Below are positions 43,525 through 52,168 of a stretch of 64,000 nt of DNA, piece after piece; positions within the stretch are counted from its first letter, which is position 1, and each line of letters opens with the position of its first letter. A program made the position numbers and the translations under genes. The notes beneath the pieces were generated by a model. That model ran no database searches and was not told the origin of the DNA. It saw nothing but the letters and a program-made list of their open reading frames with translations. This DNA is from Niastella populi (GTDB taxonomy: Bacteria; Bacteroidota; Bacteroidia; Chitinophagales; Chitinophagaceae). The stretch covers positions 538,355 through 602,354 of the forward strand of contig NZ_LWBP01000001.1 of the NCBI RefSeq assembly GCF_002078015.1. The letters run 5' to 3'.

Positions 43525-44225
43525 TCAGGTATCTGATTGTCGATGATGAACACATTGCCCATGATATTATTAAGGGCTACTGCGATATGCTTCCCAACCT
43601 GGTATTACAGAAGAACTGCTATGATGCCATTGAAGCGTTGGAATACCTGAATGCAGGCACGGTAGATCTTATTTTTCTTGACCTGAAAATGCCCAAACTG
43701 AAAGGATTTGAATTTCTTAAAACCTTACAGTTGCCACCCAAAGTAATTGTTACCACGGCATACCAGGAGTTTGCATTGGAAGGGTACGAACTCAATGTGG
43801 TGGACTATTTGCTGAAGCCATTCAGCTTTGAGCGTTTTGTGAAAGCGGTAAATAAGGCAATGGGCGCTTCGTTACCACCCAACATTGCTAAAAATGAAAC
43901 AGCAGGCAATGAATCGGCTACTATTTTCCTTCGATCGGGAAATAAATATATTCAGGTGCGTATTGGCGATATTCTTTTTGTGGAAGCTGCCGGTAATTTT
44001 GTAAAAATCATCACAAGTGTAGATGCCATTCTTGTAAGAGAGGTGTTTTCCGATCTTTTAAATACTTTGCCACCCGAAAATTTTTTACAGGTGCACAGGT
44101 CGTTTGCGATAGCTCCCAAACACATCAAAAGCATTGAAGGTAACCAGATATCGATAGGCGATCATTATATACCTATAGGTAAAATGTATAAATCATATAT
44201 AAATGACCTGTTAGGTAACCGGTGA
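43521..44225 (+). CDS. LytTR-family response regulator (ABC-linked)
   Basis: This 234-residue protein has a receiver (about 1-115) with acidic residues in IVDDEH, phospho-acceptor Asp in LIFLDLKMPKL, Thr in VTTAYQEFAL and Lys in LLKPFSFERF. The LytTR domain (about 135-234) has FVEAAGNFVKI and FLQVHRSFAIAPKHIKSIEGNQI. It is the cognate partner of the overlapping kinase. The divergent arrangement suggests control of the ABC-peptidase operon. No terminator was seen immediately downstream. Confidence 0.93.
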   Translation: MIRYLIVDDEHIAHDIIKGYCDMLPNLVLQKNCYDAIEALEYLNAGTVDLIFLDLKMPKLKGFEFLKTLQLPPKVIVTTAYQEFALEGYELNVVDYLLKPFSFERFVKAVNKAMGASLPPNIAKNETAGNESATIFLRSGNKYIQVRIGDILFVEAAGNFVKIITSVDAILVREVFSDLLNTLPPENFLQVHRSFAIAPKHIKSIEGNQISIGDHYIPIGKMYKSYINDLLGNR

Positions 44226-44311
44226 CAGGGAAGGGGAGATCAAACGAAACTATCCTAAGGGATGGGTAAATAAAAAACCGGGTGAATTACTATAACCGTA
44301 TATTGGGCCTG

Positions 44312-44377
44312 ATGAAAATCATACTATACTCCCTATCGTTACTGTTATTTTCCAACTGCCAGGCACAGCAGGCGTGA
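44312..44377 (+). pseudogene. Lipoprotein signal-peptide remnant
   Basis: A 21-codon frame encodes MKIILYSLSLLLFSNCQAQQA, a classical Bacteroidota lipoprotein signal with lipobox FSNC, then stops at TGA. The mature protein is missing, so this looks like the 5' stump of a deleted gene. It lies in the 228-bp gap between the LytTR gene and the next CDS; the rest of that gap shows nothing. Confidence 0.4.
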
Positions 44378-44453
44378 TCCTTTAGTTAAAAAAGAAGAAA
44401 GCAGGTAACGGGTGGTGGAGGTTACATAGTTCAGGATAAAATGCCATTTAATT

Positions 44454-45152
44454 ATGATCGATCTATCTTTTGCGGAGGAGCAGGTTACATGTGTCACGAA
44501 TTTCCATGACCTTGTTTCTACCCCATTTAGTGGTAAAGTAAACGCGGTTTGTTGGGCGCGTAAACTGACGGGTAATTTTTCTGAGATCGTTAATAAGGTA
44601 GCGCTCAGCGGCAATATAACGGCAGTTGAAACAGAGGAACTTCAGGCGCTTCAATTGAGTGAACAGGGGCAGCTTGCCCGGGAAATAATCTTAAATGACC
44701 TGAATGTTTTAAAAGCTCATGGCGCACTGCCAATGCTTAATGTGATCAAACACTATGACCGCGATGATGCCTGCCCGTTTTTTCCAACAGATGTTTATTC
44801 CTTTCATGTAGATCGTTCGCCTATTCCAACCGATACCTTTTTATGCACTTACTATGGCGAATCGAGTGACATATTGCCAAATTCACAAGGCCAAAAGAAA
44901 GTACTTATTCCGGAAATACGGGCGGAGCTGAGGAAACTATATCATGGTGCGGATGAAGGTTTTGAATCATTCTTAAGTGAACATTTCTTTGATCTGCACT
45001 ATCAACCTGTACCAAATGCCCGCCCTGTAAACTTAGGCACTGGTCATCTGTGGAGGTTGGCGGTTGATCATCCTGAAAGCCAGGTTCCTCCCTGTATTCA
45101 CCGTGCACCGCGGGAAACATCAGGGAAAAACAGGTTGCTGCTGATCTGTTGA
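44454..45152 (+). CDS. Conserved protein of unknown function (possibly DUF1826)
   Basis: A 232-residue soluble protein with no signal peptide. The conserved-looking core HGALPMLNVIKHYDRDDACPFFPTDVYSFHVDRSPIPTDTFLCTYYG is rich in His, Asp and Cys. HVDRSPIPTDTF and the late CIHRAPRE could supply metal ligands, as in a cupin or oxygenase fold. I think it belongs to the DUF1826 family but am not sure. It is convergent with the barrel protein gene at 45195, and no partner gene suggests a pathway. Confidence 0.6.
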   Translation: MIDLSFAEEQVTCVTNFHDLVSTPFSGKVNAVCWARKLTGNFSEIVNKVALSGNITAVETEELQALQLSEQGQLAREIILNDLNVLKAHGALPMLNVIKHYDRDDACPFFPTDVYSFHVDRSPIPTDTFLCTYYGESSDILPNSQGQKKVLIPEIRAELRKLYHGADEGFESFLSEHFFDLHYQPVPNARPVNLGTGHLWRLAVDHPESQVPPCIHRAPRETSGKNRLLLIC

Positions 45153-45194
45153 AAACCATTCTTAATAGCGGTTGTAATTTAACCACGATTGCCA

Positions 45195-46400
45195 TTATCG
45201 CGGTGTAGATCGGATAAAACCAACATGCAGGCCTGTAGTTGTTACAGGCATGGAGCCAATGCCTATGCCTTTGAGGGGAATTTGAATGTAAGGCTCAATT
45301 CTGATCAATGTATGTTTTCCAATTTTGTAATTGTATTCGGCTCCGATATTGGCCATTACAGCAATATACCGGCAGTTGTCGTTATAAGAGCCCAACATGT
45401 TTTGTTCCGTACCATTCATCATAGTAATGTAATCGTTTTCTTCTTTGGTCATGAGGTAAGAGGAAATGCCGGTTGACAAAAAAACAGCCGATCTGTTCTT
45501 TTGTAGCACTTTGTATTTAAATTTTACCGGTAATTCAATTAACCGGCAGCTTCCTTCAAGGCTCATTATCTCCATTCCCTGCGGCATGGAACTTCCGGCC
45601 TTATCCATATTGAAATATTTGCCGTCGGTGAAGTAATATTTCTGCGTATATAATAACCCGGTTTCAATAGCAGCTCTGTCTTTTAATATTGTAATACCTG
45701 CGACGATCCCAATATCGAAGCCCGGTTTTTGTAACTTCTGGTTTTCAATGCTGTTAATTTCAGGGCCGAACACCACACCCCAGTAGAACCTGGAAGATTT
45801 TCGTGTCGTATCTGTTTTCTTTTCTGTTCCTCCTGGCGTTTTAGTGATCGTTTTATTGAGGGGGAAGCTGGTGCCAGCCGATGTGATGTGGGTGGCGGCG
45901 GCATCGGTTGTTTGCCGGTAATTTGATGTTATAGTACGGTTCAGGTGATTATAGCCCCGGGTTGAATGTTCATTTGCCGGTTGATCCGTTACTGGTGAAT
46001 GAGCCGGGACATTGTTTAATTCTCTTTTTCCGGTAACCATGCCGGTCACGGCGGGGCGCCCTTGCGGCTGTTGTTGAAATTGGGTAGTTGGCGTATTTGA
46101 GGTCAATAAAAAAGCGCCTTTACCGGTGTTTGACGCATCCCTTACAGATGATGGGGGCGCAGTTAAATGGCCACGCATTTGTTTTAAAGGCGGTCCACCA
46201 AAAACAGGCAGCAATAGCATCAGCAGCAACGGCAGGCCATATTTTTTGAACCTGTTTTTCTTTTTAAGGGGCGCAGGGGGAACCGGGGGGGCTGACAATC
46301 TGGATGCAAGGCCATTCCAGTCACTGTTATCCGCTTTTAGCGGATAACCGGCGGCGGCTTTCCTGAACAATTCATCCATATCGTTATTCAGATTTTGCAT
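45195..46400 (-). CDS. Dual-membrane-spanning anti-sigma-like protein (TM helix, disordered linker, OM barrel)
   Basis: This 401-residue protein has an unusual layout. Residues 1-50 are cytosolic, with a short helical segment (MDELFRKAAAGYPLKADNSDWNGLASRL). One hydrophobic helix follows (about 54-70; YGLPLLLMLLLPVFGG), then a Thr/Pro/Gln/Asn-rich low-complexity linker (about 75-195), and a C-terminal beta-barrel-like domain (about 200-401) with strands such as FYWGVVFGPEINS and HTLIRIEPYIQIPLKGIGIG. An inner-membrane helix, disordered spacer and outer-membrane barrel in one chain match the Dma anti-sigma factors described in Bacteroides. The start overlaps the ECF sigma gene by 13 bp, supporting a sigma/anti-sigma pair. 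Confidence 0.72.
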   Translation of the reverse strand: MQNLNNDMDELFRKAAAGYPLKADNSDWNGLASRLSAPPVPPAPLKKKNRFKKYGLPLLLMLLLPVFGGPPLKQMRGHLTAPPSSVRDASNTGKGAFLLTSNTPTTQFQQQPQGRPAVTGMVTGKRELNNVPAHSPVTDQPANEHSTRGYNHLNRTITSNYRQTTDAAATHITSAGTSFPLNKTITKTPGGTEKKTDTTRKSSRFYWGVVFGPEINSIENQKLQKPGFDIGIVAGITILKDRAAIETGLLYTQKYYFTDGKYFNMDKAGSSMPQGMEIMSLEGSCRLIELPVKFKYKVLQKNRSAVFLSTGISSYLMTKEENDYITMMNGTEQNMLGSYNDNCRYIAVMANIGAEYNYKIGKHTLIRIEPYIQIPLKGIGIGSMPVTTTGLHVGFIRSTPR

Positions 46401-46984
46401 AATTGCGCATCTTCAATTTTTTTAAGGCTTTTTTGCAACAGTTCCCTTGCTCTTGACAAGCTTGATTTCGAAGTGCCAGCCGGTATATTCAACAAACCTG
46501 CAATTTCATTATGCGTGTATCCGTCGATGACATACAGGTTGAACACCATACGGTAGGCCGGTGGAAGTTCCTTAATTAAAATGACCAGCTCTTTGTACAG
46601 CAATACCTGGTCGGCCTCGTCACCCCTGTACGTATTGTCCCAAACATATTCGGGGATGCTTCCTGTTTCCGAAAGCATATTTCCTTTGCGCAAAACATCT
46701 ATCGACGTATTGATCATTATTTTTTTCAGCCATCCCATTAACTTTTTTTCATTATCGCTGTCATTGCCCGGTTCAAATTGCTGGAAATGTGAAAATAGTT
46801 TTACAAACCCGTCATTTACGATGTCAACCGCCTGTTCATAGCTGAAGATGTATCTGAATACCGTTTTCAGCGCATACCCATAGTAGCCCTCATAAAGTAT
46901 CTTTTGATATTTATGTTCTTTGGCAATGCATCCTTCTATGATACGCGTTATATTTTTCAAACTCAGGTAAAAAAGGTTTGGCAA
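46388..46984 (-). CDS. ECF-type RNA polymerase sigma factor
   Basis: Up to 198 residues with sigma-70 region 2 (YEGYYGYALKTVFRYIFSYEQAVDIVNDGFVKLFSHFQQFE) and region 4 (LPPAYRMVFNLYVIDGYTHNEIAGLLNIPAGTSKSSLSRARELLQKSL). There is no region 3, as in ECF factors. No ATG is available at the N-terminus. TTG at 46984 gives the longest form and TTG at 46960 is another possibility. The next gene overlaps by 13 bp and encodes the likely membrane anti-sigma protein. Expected targets are envelope or surface genes. Confidence 0.9.
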   Translation of the reverse strand: MPNLFYLSLKNITRIIEGCIAKEHKYQKILYEGYYGYALKTVFRYIFSYEQAVDIVNDGFVKLFSHFQQFEPGNDSDNEKKLMGWLKKIMINTSIDVLRKGNMLSETGSIPEYVWDNTYRGDEADQVLLYKELVILIKELPPAYRMVFNLYVIDGYTHNEIAGLLNIPAGTSKSSLSRARELLQKSLKKIEDAQLCKI

Positions 46985-47080
46985 CTTTAAATAGCGATAT
47001 TCTGAAAAAGTTTAGTTTTTCATCATAGAAAGGTAGGGGACATTGCCGGATCTTTTTTGTCAGCTAGCCGACATTCCTGG

Positions 47081-47515
47081 TCACATCCATAGCCCACCAC
47101 CCCAAAAAACACCAAACTGCTTGCACCAGATAAGGACATATTTAAAGGTAGCGAGGTTGGGGTTGCCGCTGATGTTATATACCTGGTCGCCGGCGGTAGA
47201 CTTCAATAACCCCAGATCGATAAAGGTGGCGGCGTTTTCAGTGGTCGATAAATATACATGCAGGTCGGGCCCGTTGGTGGCGGAAAAATTAAACAGGTAG
47301 AGTTTCCAGGTGCCATTGTCGTTATAAATACGTGCATTCCCGTTGGCTTTATCGCCGGGTGTATTTCCTTCCTTAATATTGGCCGAGGCAATTACCGAAC
47401 CTGACGGGGTTTCATCGGTAGCCGGTGTGGTTGGTGTGTTTTCCTTTTTGCAGGCATTGAACACAACGGCCGCCAGCAGCAATACGAACAGTTTTATTGA
47501 ATTCGATAAATGCAT
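47081..47515 (-). CDS. DM13-domain lipoprotein
   Basis: This 144-residue protein has a signal peptide ending in a lipobox (VFNAC, Cys at about 22), a Thr/Pro-rich spacer, and a DM13 domain: GNARIYNDNGTWKLYLFNFSATNGPDLHVYLSTT and the closing KYVLIWCKQFGVFWGGGLW with the conserved Cys (WCK). DM13 domains are electron-transfer or adhesion modules in other proteins; the role here is unknown. It lies 21 bp downstream of an outer-membrane protein gene on the same strand, so they form a two-gene operon. Confidence 0.85.
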   Translation of the reverse strand: MHLSNSIKLFVLLLAAVVFNACKKENTPTTPATDETPSGSVIASANIKEGNTPGDKANGNARIYNDNGTWKLYLFNFSATNGPDLHVYLSTTENAATFIDLGLLKSTAGDQVYNISGNPNLATFKYVLIWCKQFGVFWGGGLWM

Positions 47516-47536
47516 ATAATTTGGTTTGACCCTTTT

Positions 47537-48439
47537 TTAAAAGGATAATTGATATTGTATTGTTGCCACAAAACTCCTGGTAAGGCCATCGGGTCTTACG
47601 TCTCTTGCCACCAATGGACTACCCATATTAAATTCAAGATTGTTTTTTTCGTTCAGTTTATAATTCAAATACACAACGGCATTAAGTGTCAATCCCTTTG
47701 AGCCATTGATAACTTGTTTACCGTTGATGTTTGAAAACTCGTCATTTGCCAGGTGGTATATGGGCAAAATACCCGGTGTAATCAATAGTTTTTTCGACAG
47801 GTTGAACAAATAAGAAACCCTGAGCAATACATCGCCGCTTCTCGAGTAGTTGTTTGTAGATTGAAAACTATGTAATGGTGAATGTATCGGATAATCCTCT
47901 GCAATAAAGGTATTGTTGTTTTGGGTGAGAGGTTGCTGCCAGCCAAGATTGAATTTCCATTTTTCAAGTTTATAACCAAGCCCCACAATTGCATCGAACG
48001 TGCCTAAGCTGCTTTGGTAATCCATTGGCAGTGCAAGACCATTCTTCTTTTTATTGGCATCGTTCAGCGGGATCTTGGCGCCAAGGATGAGGTCAACTTT
48101 TTTTGAAACCGCATAGTTTATATTGACAAAAACGTCTGAAAGGCCGGCCGTACTTATGTTATTGCCATTTTGGGCGAGAAACGTCAATTTAAGATCTGCG
48201 CTAAACCATTTGTTTATTTGCCTGCTATACTCTACCATTGAGCCGTATACCGTAATGTCGTGGTCCGCGCTTCCGGCTGATGCACCTATTCTAAACTGGT
48301 TTTTGTAAGTGGCGGTTTGAGCCTTGTCAGTCGATGGTTCAAAGCTATTGATCGTACAAAAACCTGCATCACTGCAACCCTGGGATTTCGCCGACGTGGC
48401 GCCAAGAACAAAAACTATGATAGTGATAATTCTTTTCAT
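47537..48439 (-). CDS. Outer-membrane beta-barrel protein, putative transporter, unknown substrate
   Basis: This 300-residue protein has a signal peptide (to about AKSQ, 19), then an alternating beta-strand pattern to a terminal TIQYQLSF with C-terminal Phe, as in outer-membrane barrels. Two Cys in GCSDAGFCTINSFEPS follow the signal. There is no close family motif beyond a general transporter-like barrel. The arrangement with the DM13 lipoprotein (21-bp gap) suggests a shared surface or redox role (inference). Confidence 0.75.
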   Translation of the reverse strand: MKRIITIIVFVLGATSAKSQGCSDAGFCTINSFEPSTDKAQTATYKNQFRIGASAGSADHDITVYGSMVEYSRQINKWFSADLKLTFLAQNGNNISTAGLSDVFVNINYAVSKKVDLILGAKIPLNDANKKKNGLALPMDYQSSLGTFDAIVGLGYKLEKWKFNLGWQQPLTQNNNTFIAEDYPIHSPLHSFQSTNNYSRSGDVLLRVSYLFNLSKKLLITPGILPIYHLANDEFSNINGKQVINGSKGLTLNAVVYLNYKLNEKNNLEFNMGSPLVARDVRPDGLTRSFVATIQYQLSF

Positions 48440-48749
48440 GTTGATAAAGGTGACAGGTATGGCGAATCCGTTCGCTATATATTGCTCATCGCAATCCCTG
48501 GTTTGATTATATTTATGGTGTTAGTTAAAATAGGATCATTTCCATAACAGCCTATATTATACATACGTATAAAAAAAGAAAGGGTTGCAGTCAGATAGTA
48601 CGAATTTTATTATTTATTGAAAAAAGCTGGTTCATACAACGTATCCTATTGAAAGGCAATATGCCCGGTGGAAATAAAGAATTGAAAGATCATGGCCTTC
48701 CTGCGCAATTTTCCGATAAGGATACAAACCATACATTTGCGTACTTAAT

Positions 48750-48763
48750 ACCTGTAAACAGGT
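48750..48763. promoter_or_regulatory. Palindrome upstream of an AraC gene
   Basis: ACCTG-TAAA-CAGGT is a perfect 5-bp inverted repeat, nested in a longer imperfect one (CTTAATACCTG ... CAGGTATAAG, 48744-48772). It lies 48 bp upstream of the AraC ATG at 48812. The 371-bp gap 48440-48811 shows no gene and no other clear signal. Confidence 0.4.
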
Positions 48764-48811
48764 CAGGTATAAGACATTTTGCGGGTAGATTTACGCAGTT
48801 AAATTAAAAAC

Positions 48812-49657
48812 ATGGTGCTGCATCATCAGAAATTTGAATTCGGCCATAAATGCCTTATTGAGAAAGTGGTTATACAGGCGCCTTTTCGGTATTCTGTTAA
48901 CTTTCACGACGAGGCCTGTTTCATTTATTTTTTGGAGGGAACGGCCAGGACCAGTTCTCCTATCGGGCAGGTACCTGTTGCTTCGGGGGAGGCGGTAATT
49001 TTAAAATGCGGCAGCTATTTTGCCGATCTGCTGAAATACAGTGAGGCCAACAGGTATGAAATTCTGGTGGTACACCTTTACAAGGATATTTTGCGAATGA
49101 TATATAAGCATGAGATGCCCGCATTGGTTAAGGAGGTTGAAAACAAATCATATATCAGTTATGTAGCAACGCATGATGTAGTAAAAAAATTTGTTGAAAG
49201 TCTTTCTTTCTATTTCGACAACCCCGAACTGGTTAACGATGAACTGCTGGAACTAAAGTTCAGGGAGCTTATATTGTTACTTCTGAGAACCCAAAATACC
49301 AGTTCGATCGTAAGTTTATTTACCGATTTGTTTGCCCCGCGGAATGTAAGCATAAAAGAGGTAGTCAATAATCATATATTTTCCGAATTATCGGTCGAAG
49401 ACCTGGCGAACCTCGCGAATTTAAGTGTATCCACTTTCACCCGCAGCTTTCAAACGCTGTTCAATGACACGCCTGCTAATTATATAAAGCGGAAACGGCT
49501 CGAAAGGGCAAAAGATCTGCTTGCCATGAGCGATTTATCAGTTAGTGAAATTGCCCTTCAAACCTGCTTTACTGATGTGGCCCATTTTTCCCGGTCATTT
49601 AAAACCGCTTATCATTGTTCTCCATCTGCATACCGGTTGTCCCTGAAGGGGATCTAA
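48812..49657 (+). CDS. AraC-family transcriptional regulator (ExsA-like N-domain)
   Basis: This 281-residue protein has an N-terminal domain (about 1-175) with LEGTARTSSPIGQVPVASGEAVILKCGSYFADL, a cupin-like sensor seen in a Bacteroidota AraC subgroup. It is followed by two helix-turn-helix units: SVEDLANLANLSVSTFTRSFQTLFNDTPANYIKRKRLERAKDLL and LSVSEIALQTCFTDVAHFSRSFKTAYHCSPSAYR. The next gene, a DoxX-like membrane protein, starts 91 bp downstream. A palindrome in its own upstream region may be an autoregulatory site. Confidence 0.92.
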   Translation: MVLHHQKFEFGHKCLIEKVVIQAPFRYSVNFHDEACFIYFLEGTARTSSPIGQVPVASGEAVILKCGSYFADLLKYSEANRYEILVVHLYKDILRMIYKHEMPALVKEVENKSYISYVATHDVVKKFVESLSFYFDNPELVNDELLELKFRELILLLLRTQNTSSIVSLFTDLFAPRNVSIKEVVNNHIFSELSVEDLANLANLSVSTFTRSFQTLFNDTPANYIKRKRLERAKDLLAMSDLSVSEIALQTCFTDVAHFSRSFKTAYHCSPSAYRLSLKGI

Positions 49658-49748
49658 TGTAAAAGTGACCGGATTATTCAAAAGTCTGACTTTTTTATAC
49701 AAGGAAGGAAGTCGACTGCCGGCGAAATTTGCAATAGAATAATTTAAT

Positions 49749-50177
49749 ATGAAAAGTATAAAGATGCTCAGCCTGGGGCTTGGCGTGGTTAGTTTAGTAT
49801 TTGGTATTTTAAAGTTTTTTAGTCCATTCAGGGATTGGTACCACGCCCAGATAGAAAGCAGCGGGTTGCCTCAGTATATGTATGCTATCGGCATTGCGGG
49901 TGAAATAATAACAGGGATTGTTTTTTTTCTTCCTTTCCTGGTAATGATGAATGACAGATCAAAACATTTGCTCTTAGTGCTGGCAAATTGTTTAATGATC
50001 TCCATTATGGTTGCCGCAACGGTAGTTCATTTGATCAGGTGGGTACCGTCAGCTATTCTTCCCTTAAAAATAAAACCACCTGTTATTCCTTTACTATTTA
50101 TGGCTATTGCCGTCATCAACCTGGTGATGGTTCAGAAGTCAGGGCGTTTATCGAATTCGGGAGAAGGCATTCGCTGA
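49749..50177 (+). CDS. DoxX-like integral membrane protein
   Basis: This 142-residue protein has four hydrophobic segments (about 7-25, 43-63, 73-95, 105-127). The first loop, KFFSPFRDWYHAQIESSGLP, and the second helix, YMYAIGIAGEIITGIVFFLPF, match DoxX-like proteins, small membrane proteins linked to redox or quinone chemistry, often adjacent to AraC-type regulators. No catalytic residues are visible. It follows the AraC gene on the same strand and is a likely target. Confidence 0.75.
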   Translation: MKSIKMLSLGLGVVSLVFGILKFFSPFRDWYHAQIESSGLPQYMYAIGIAGEIITGIVFFLPFLVMMNDRSKHLLLVLANCLMISIMVAATVVHLIRWVPSAILPLKIKPPVIPLLFMAIAVINLVMVQKSGRLSNSGEGIR

Positions 50178-50389
50178 TAGCGGAATTTCACAGGGCGATA
50201 ATTGCTTTTTCCTGCCTATAAAATTCAACAACTTATATATCAAATAATATCCCAAACGGATAATTAAAACCTTTCTGATCTGAATACCGAAACCGGTGAT
50301 GTATCAGAGCCGATCATTCTTTCTTTTAATGGCAGCAATAATTTATCTTACGTTTAAGCACTACTGTAAAAAAATGCTAAGTATACAAA

Positions 50390-51895
50390 ATGATAAGAAT
50401 CTGTTTTACATTCCTGTTGACGGTCTCTCTATCAGGTTATGCCCAACAACAATCAGCAATAGACTCATTACGTAAAAATTATTATTCAATACAAAAGACG
50501 ATCAGCAATAAATTTTCAGATTACTATTATCCAAACCGTGCCATAATCTATGCTCAACCTGAGAAACAGTTTCTTTTTAAAATCGATTCTTTGCGTTCTG
50601 TTTTCATAGAAAACCTGATAAAATATAAGGAAGAGACCAACAATGCAGATGTAAAATTCATATTGGAAGAACAAAGGGATATCGATTTCTTTTTTGACAG
50701 GATGATCCTGGACTTTCCGTATTTTCATGAAGCGCACACCGGAGAAAAAGTAAAGTTATCTCATGTGACACAAAAGAGACTGGATAGGCATTTGACTGAC
50801 TTTAACAATCCTGCCCTCTTAAGCAGCCGTGATGTAAAAGATTATATTGAAGCTTTTCTTCGGCACCAATCCTCTATTGAAGTAAAAAAAACGTTTTATA
50901 AAAATTCGGATAATAAAAGGCTTGATGCCTATCTTAACCTGATACCTAAATACTTTATCAATCAGGCATGCAGGGACTATTGGCAATACTTTTACATTTT
51001 TGCTCACCTCGACGATTGGGGAAGTAAAAATATTGCATCTGTTATCGAAAATTTTAAAGCAAAATGCAAAAACGAAACATATAAAAAAGAGATTGATTCA
51101 ATTTATAACGAAAGTACAGCAGTAAGAAAAAATCATCTTATAAAAACATATAAAACGGTTGATGGTTTTAATCTTGATATTCACCTGTTTTTACCTGATA
51201 GCATTAATAAATTTAATAAAATCCCTGTAATCGTGTATTTCACCGGTGGTAGCTGGACGAAAGGAAATCCGGAATGGGATTTTTATAATTGTGCCGTTTA
51301 TGCAAAGCGAGGTTGGGTGGGCGTTTCTGTTGAATACAGGGTTGCAGACAGGTATGAAACCACACCATTTGAAGCGGTAAAAGACGCAAGGTCGGCTATT
51401 CGTTGGCTGCGGATGAATGCTGATACTTATAATATTGACACAAATCGAATTGTAGCGTCCGGAAATTCAGCAGGAGGTCACCTTGTATTGACAACCGTTC
51501 TGGCAGATAATTTCAATGAATCCACCGACAACCTCAATTATAGTGCATCGCCCAATTTAGCTATGGTAAATGCCGGTGTTTATAATTTATTATGGGAAGA
51601 TGCCACAGATTGGATAACAAGAGATTTAAAAGATAAAAGCATCGTCAAAAATATATCACCCTTTCATCTGTTGAGAAAAGGGCTGCCGCCAATGATTATC
51701 ATTCACGGTACGAATGACCGGAGTGTAGATTACGCTTCAGCAAAGGAATTTGCAGAAAAGATAAAAGAACAGGGTAATGATTTCGAGTTTCATACAATGG
51801 AAGGGGCACCTCATCATATTTGGTTTGATAGAAGGTATAGTGGACAAGTGACAAAACTCAGGAACGCATTTTTACTCAAGTATGGATATAAGTAA
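50390..51895 (+). CDS. Alpha/beta hydrolase (esterase/lipase type) with N-terminal extension, AT-rich
   Basis: This 501-residue protein has a signal peptide (to about YAQQ, 20), an N-terminal region of about 240 residues that I do not recognise, and a C-terminal alpha/beta hydrolase of the BD-FAE/esterase type. Seen: VYFTGGSWTKGNPEWDF (oxyanion region), GVSVEYR, nucleophile Ser in VASGNSAGGHL, and IHGTNDRSVDY with the acid Asp, plus MEGAPHHIWF holding the His. The gene is markedly AT-richer than its neighbours (two 60-base lines, 50881 and 51061, contain 16 and 15 G+C). It has its own terminator and may be a transferred gene. Confidence 0.85.
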   Translation: MIRICFTFLLTVSLSGYAQQQSAIDSLRKNYYSIQKTISNKFSDYYYPNRAIIYAQPEKQFLFKIDSLRSVFIENLIKYKEETNNADVKFILEEQRDIDFFFDRMILDFPYFHEAHTGEKVKLSHVTQKRLDRHLTDFNNPALLSSRDVKDYIEAFLRHQSSIEVKKTFYKNSDNKRLDAYLNLIPKYFINQACRDYWQYFYIFAHLDDWGSKNIASVIENFKAKCKNETYKKEIDSIYNESTAVRKNHLIKTYKTVDGFNLDIHLFLPDSINKFNKIPVIVYFTGGSWTKGNPEWDFYNCAVYAKRGWVGVSVEYRVADRYETTPFEAVKDARSAIRWLRMNADTYNIDTNRIVASGNSAGGHLVLTTVLADNFNESTDNLNYSASPNLAMVNAGVYNLLWEDATDWITRDLKDKSIVKNISPFHLLRKGLPPMIIIHGTNDRSVDYASAKEFAEKIKEQGNDFEFHTMEGAPHHIWFDRRYSGQVTKLRNAFLLKYGYK

Positions 51896-51932
51896 AGTTT
51901 TGTATATTCTTCTCCAACTACCATAAAAAACA

Positions 51933-51962
51933 AAATCCGTTCCGCTTAAGCGGAACGGATTT
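51933..51962 (+). terminator. Rho-independent terminator (perfect 13-bp stem)
   Basis: AAATCCGTTCCGC (51933-51945), loop TTAA, GCGGAACGGATTT (51950-51962). The stem is perfect and lies 37 bp after the esterase stop. Confidence 0.85.
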
Positions 51963-51985
51963 CTTGTCGGGGGCGGCTGAGACGA

Positions 51986-52168
51986 TTGTCAGCATGGCAA
52001 CCTGTAACCGGACAAATATTTAATGCGGATAATAACCTGATGTATACATTTCCTGGAGACAATTGGAAAAATTTGCATAAAACAGAGTTTTATGCAATGT
52101 TGCAGGCCATGTCAATGGGTATGATGAACAAGCGCACGGTGGGTAATAAGCTGGATATAGTTCGTTAA
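51986..52168 (+). pseudogene. Probable C-terminal remnant of a small secreted protein
   Basis: A 60-codon frame opening with TTG directly behind a terminator encodes a protein-like sequence with LMYTFPGDNWKNL and EFYAMLQAMSMGMMNKRTVGNKLDIVR. This resembles the tail of small secreted Bacteroidota proteins carrying a YTFP/LYAM pattern (recollection, not verified). No signal peptide, ATG or promoter precedes it, so the 5' half seems missing. Its end overlaps the convergent lipoprotein gene by 4 bp. Confidence 0.35.

Noticed and set aside
45189..45476. 95-codon plus-strand ORF at the end of the barrel protein
   Set aside because: Antisense shadow of the anti-sigma-like gene, with no supporting motif.
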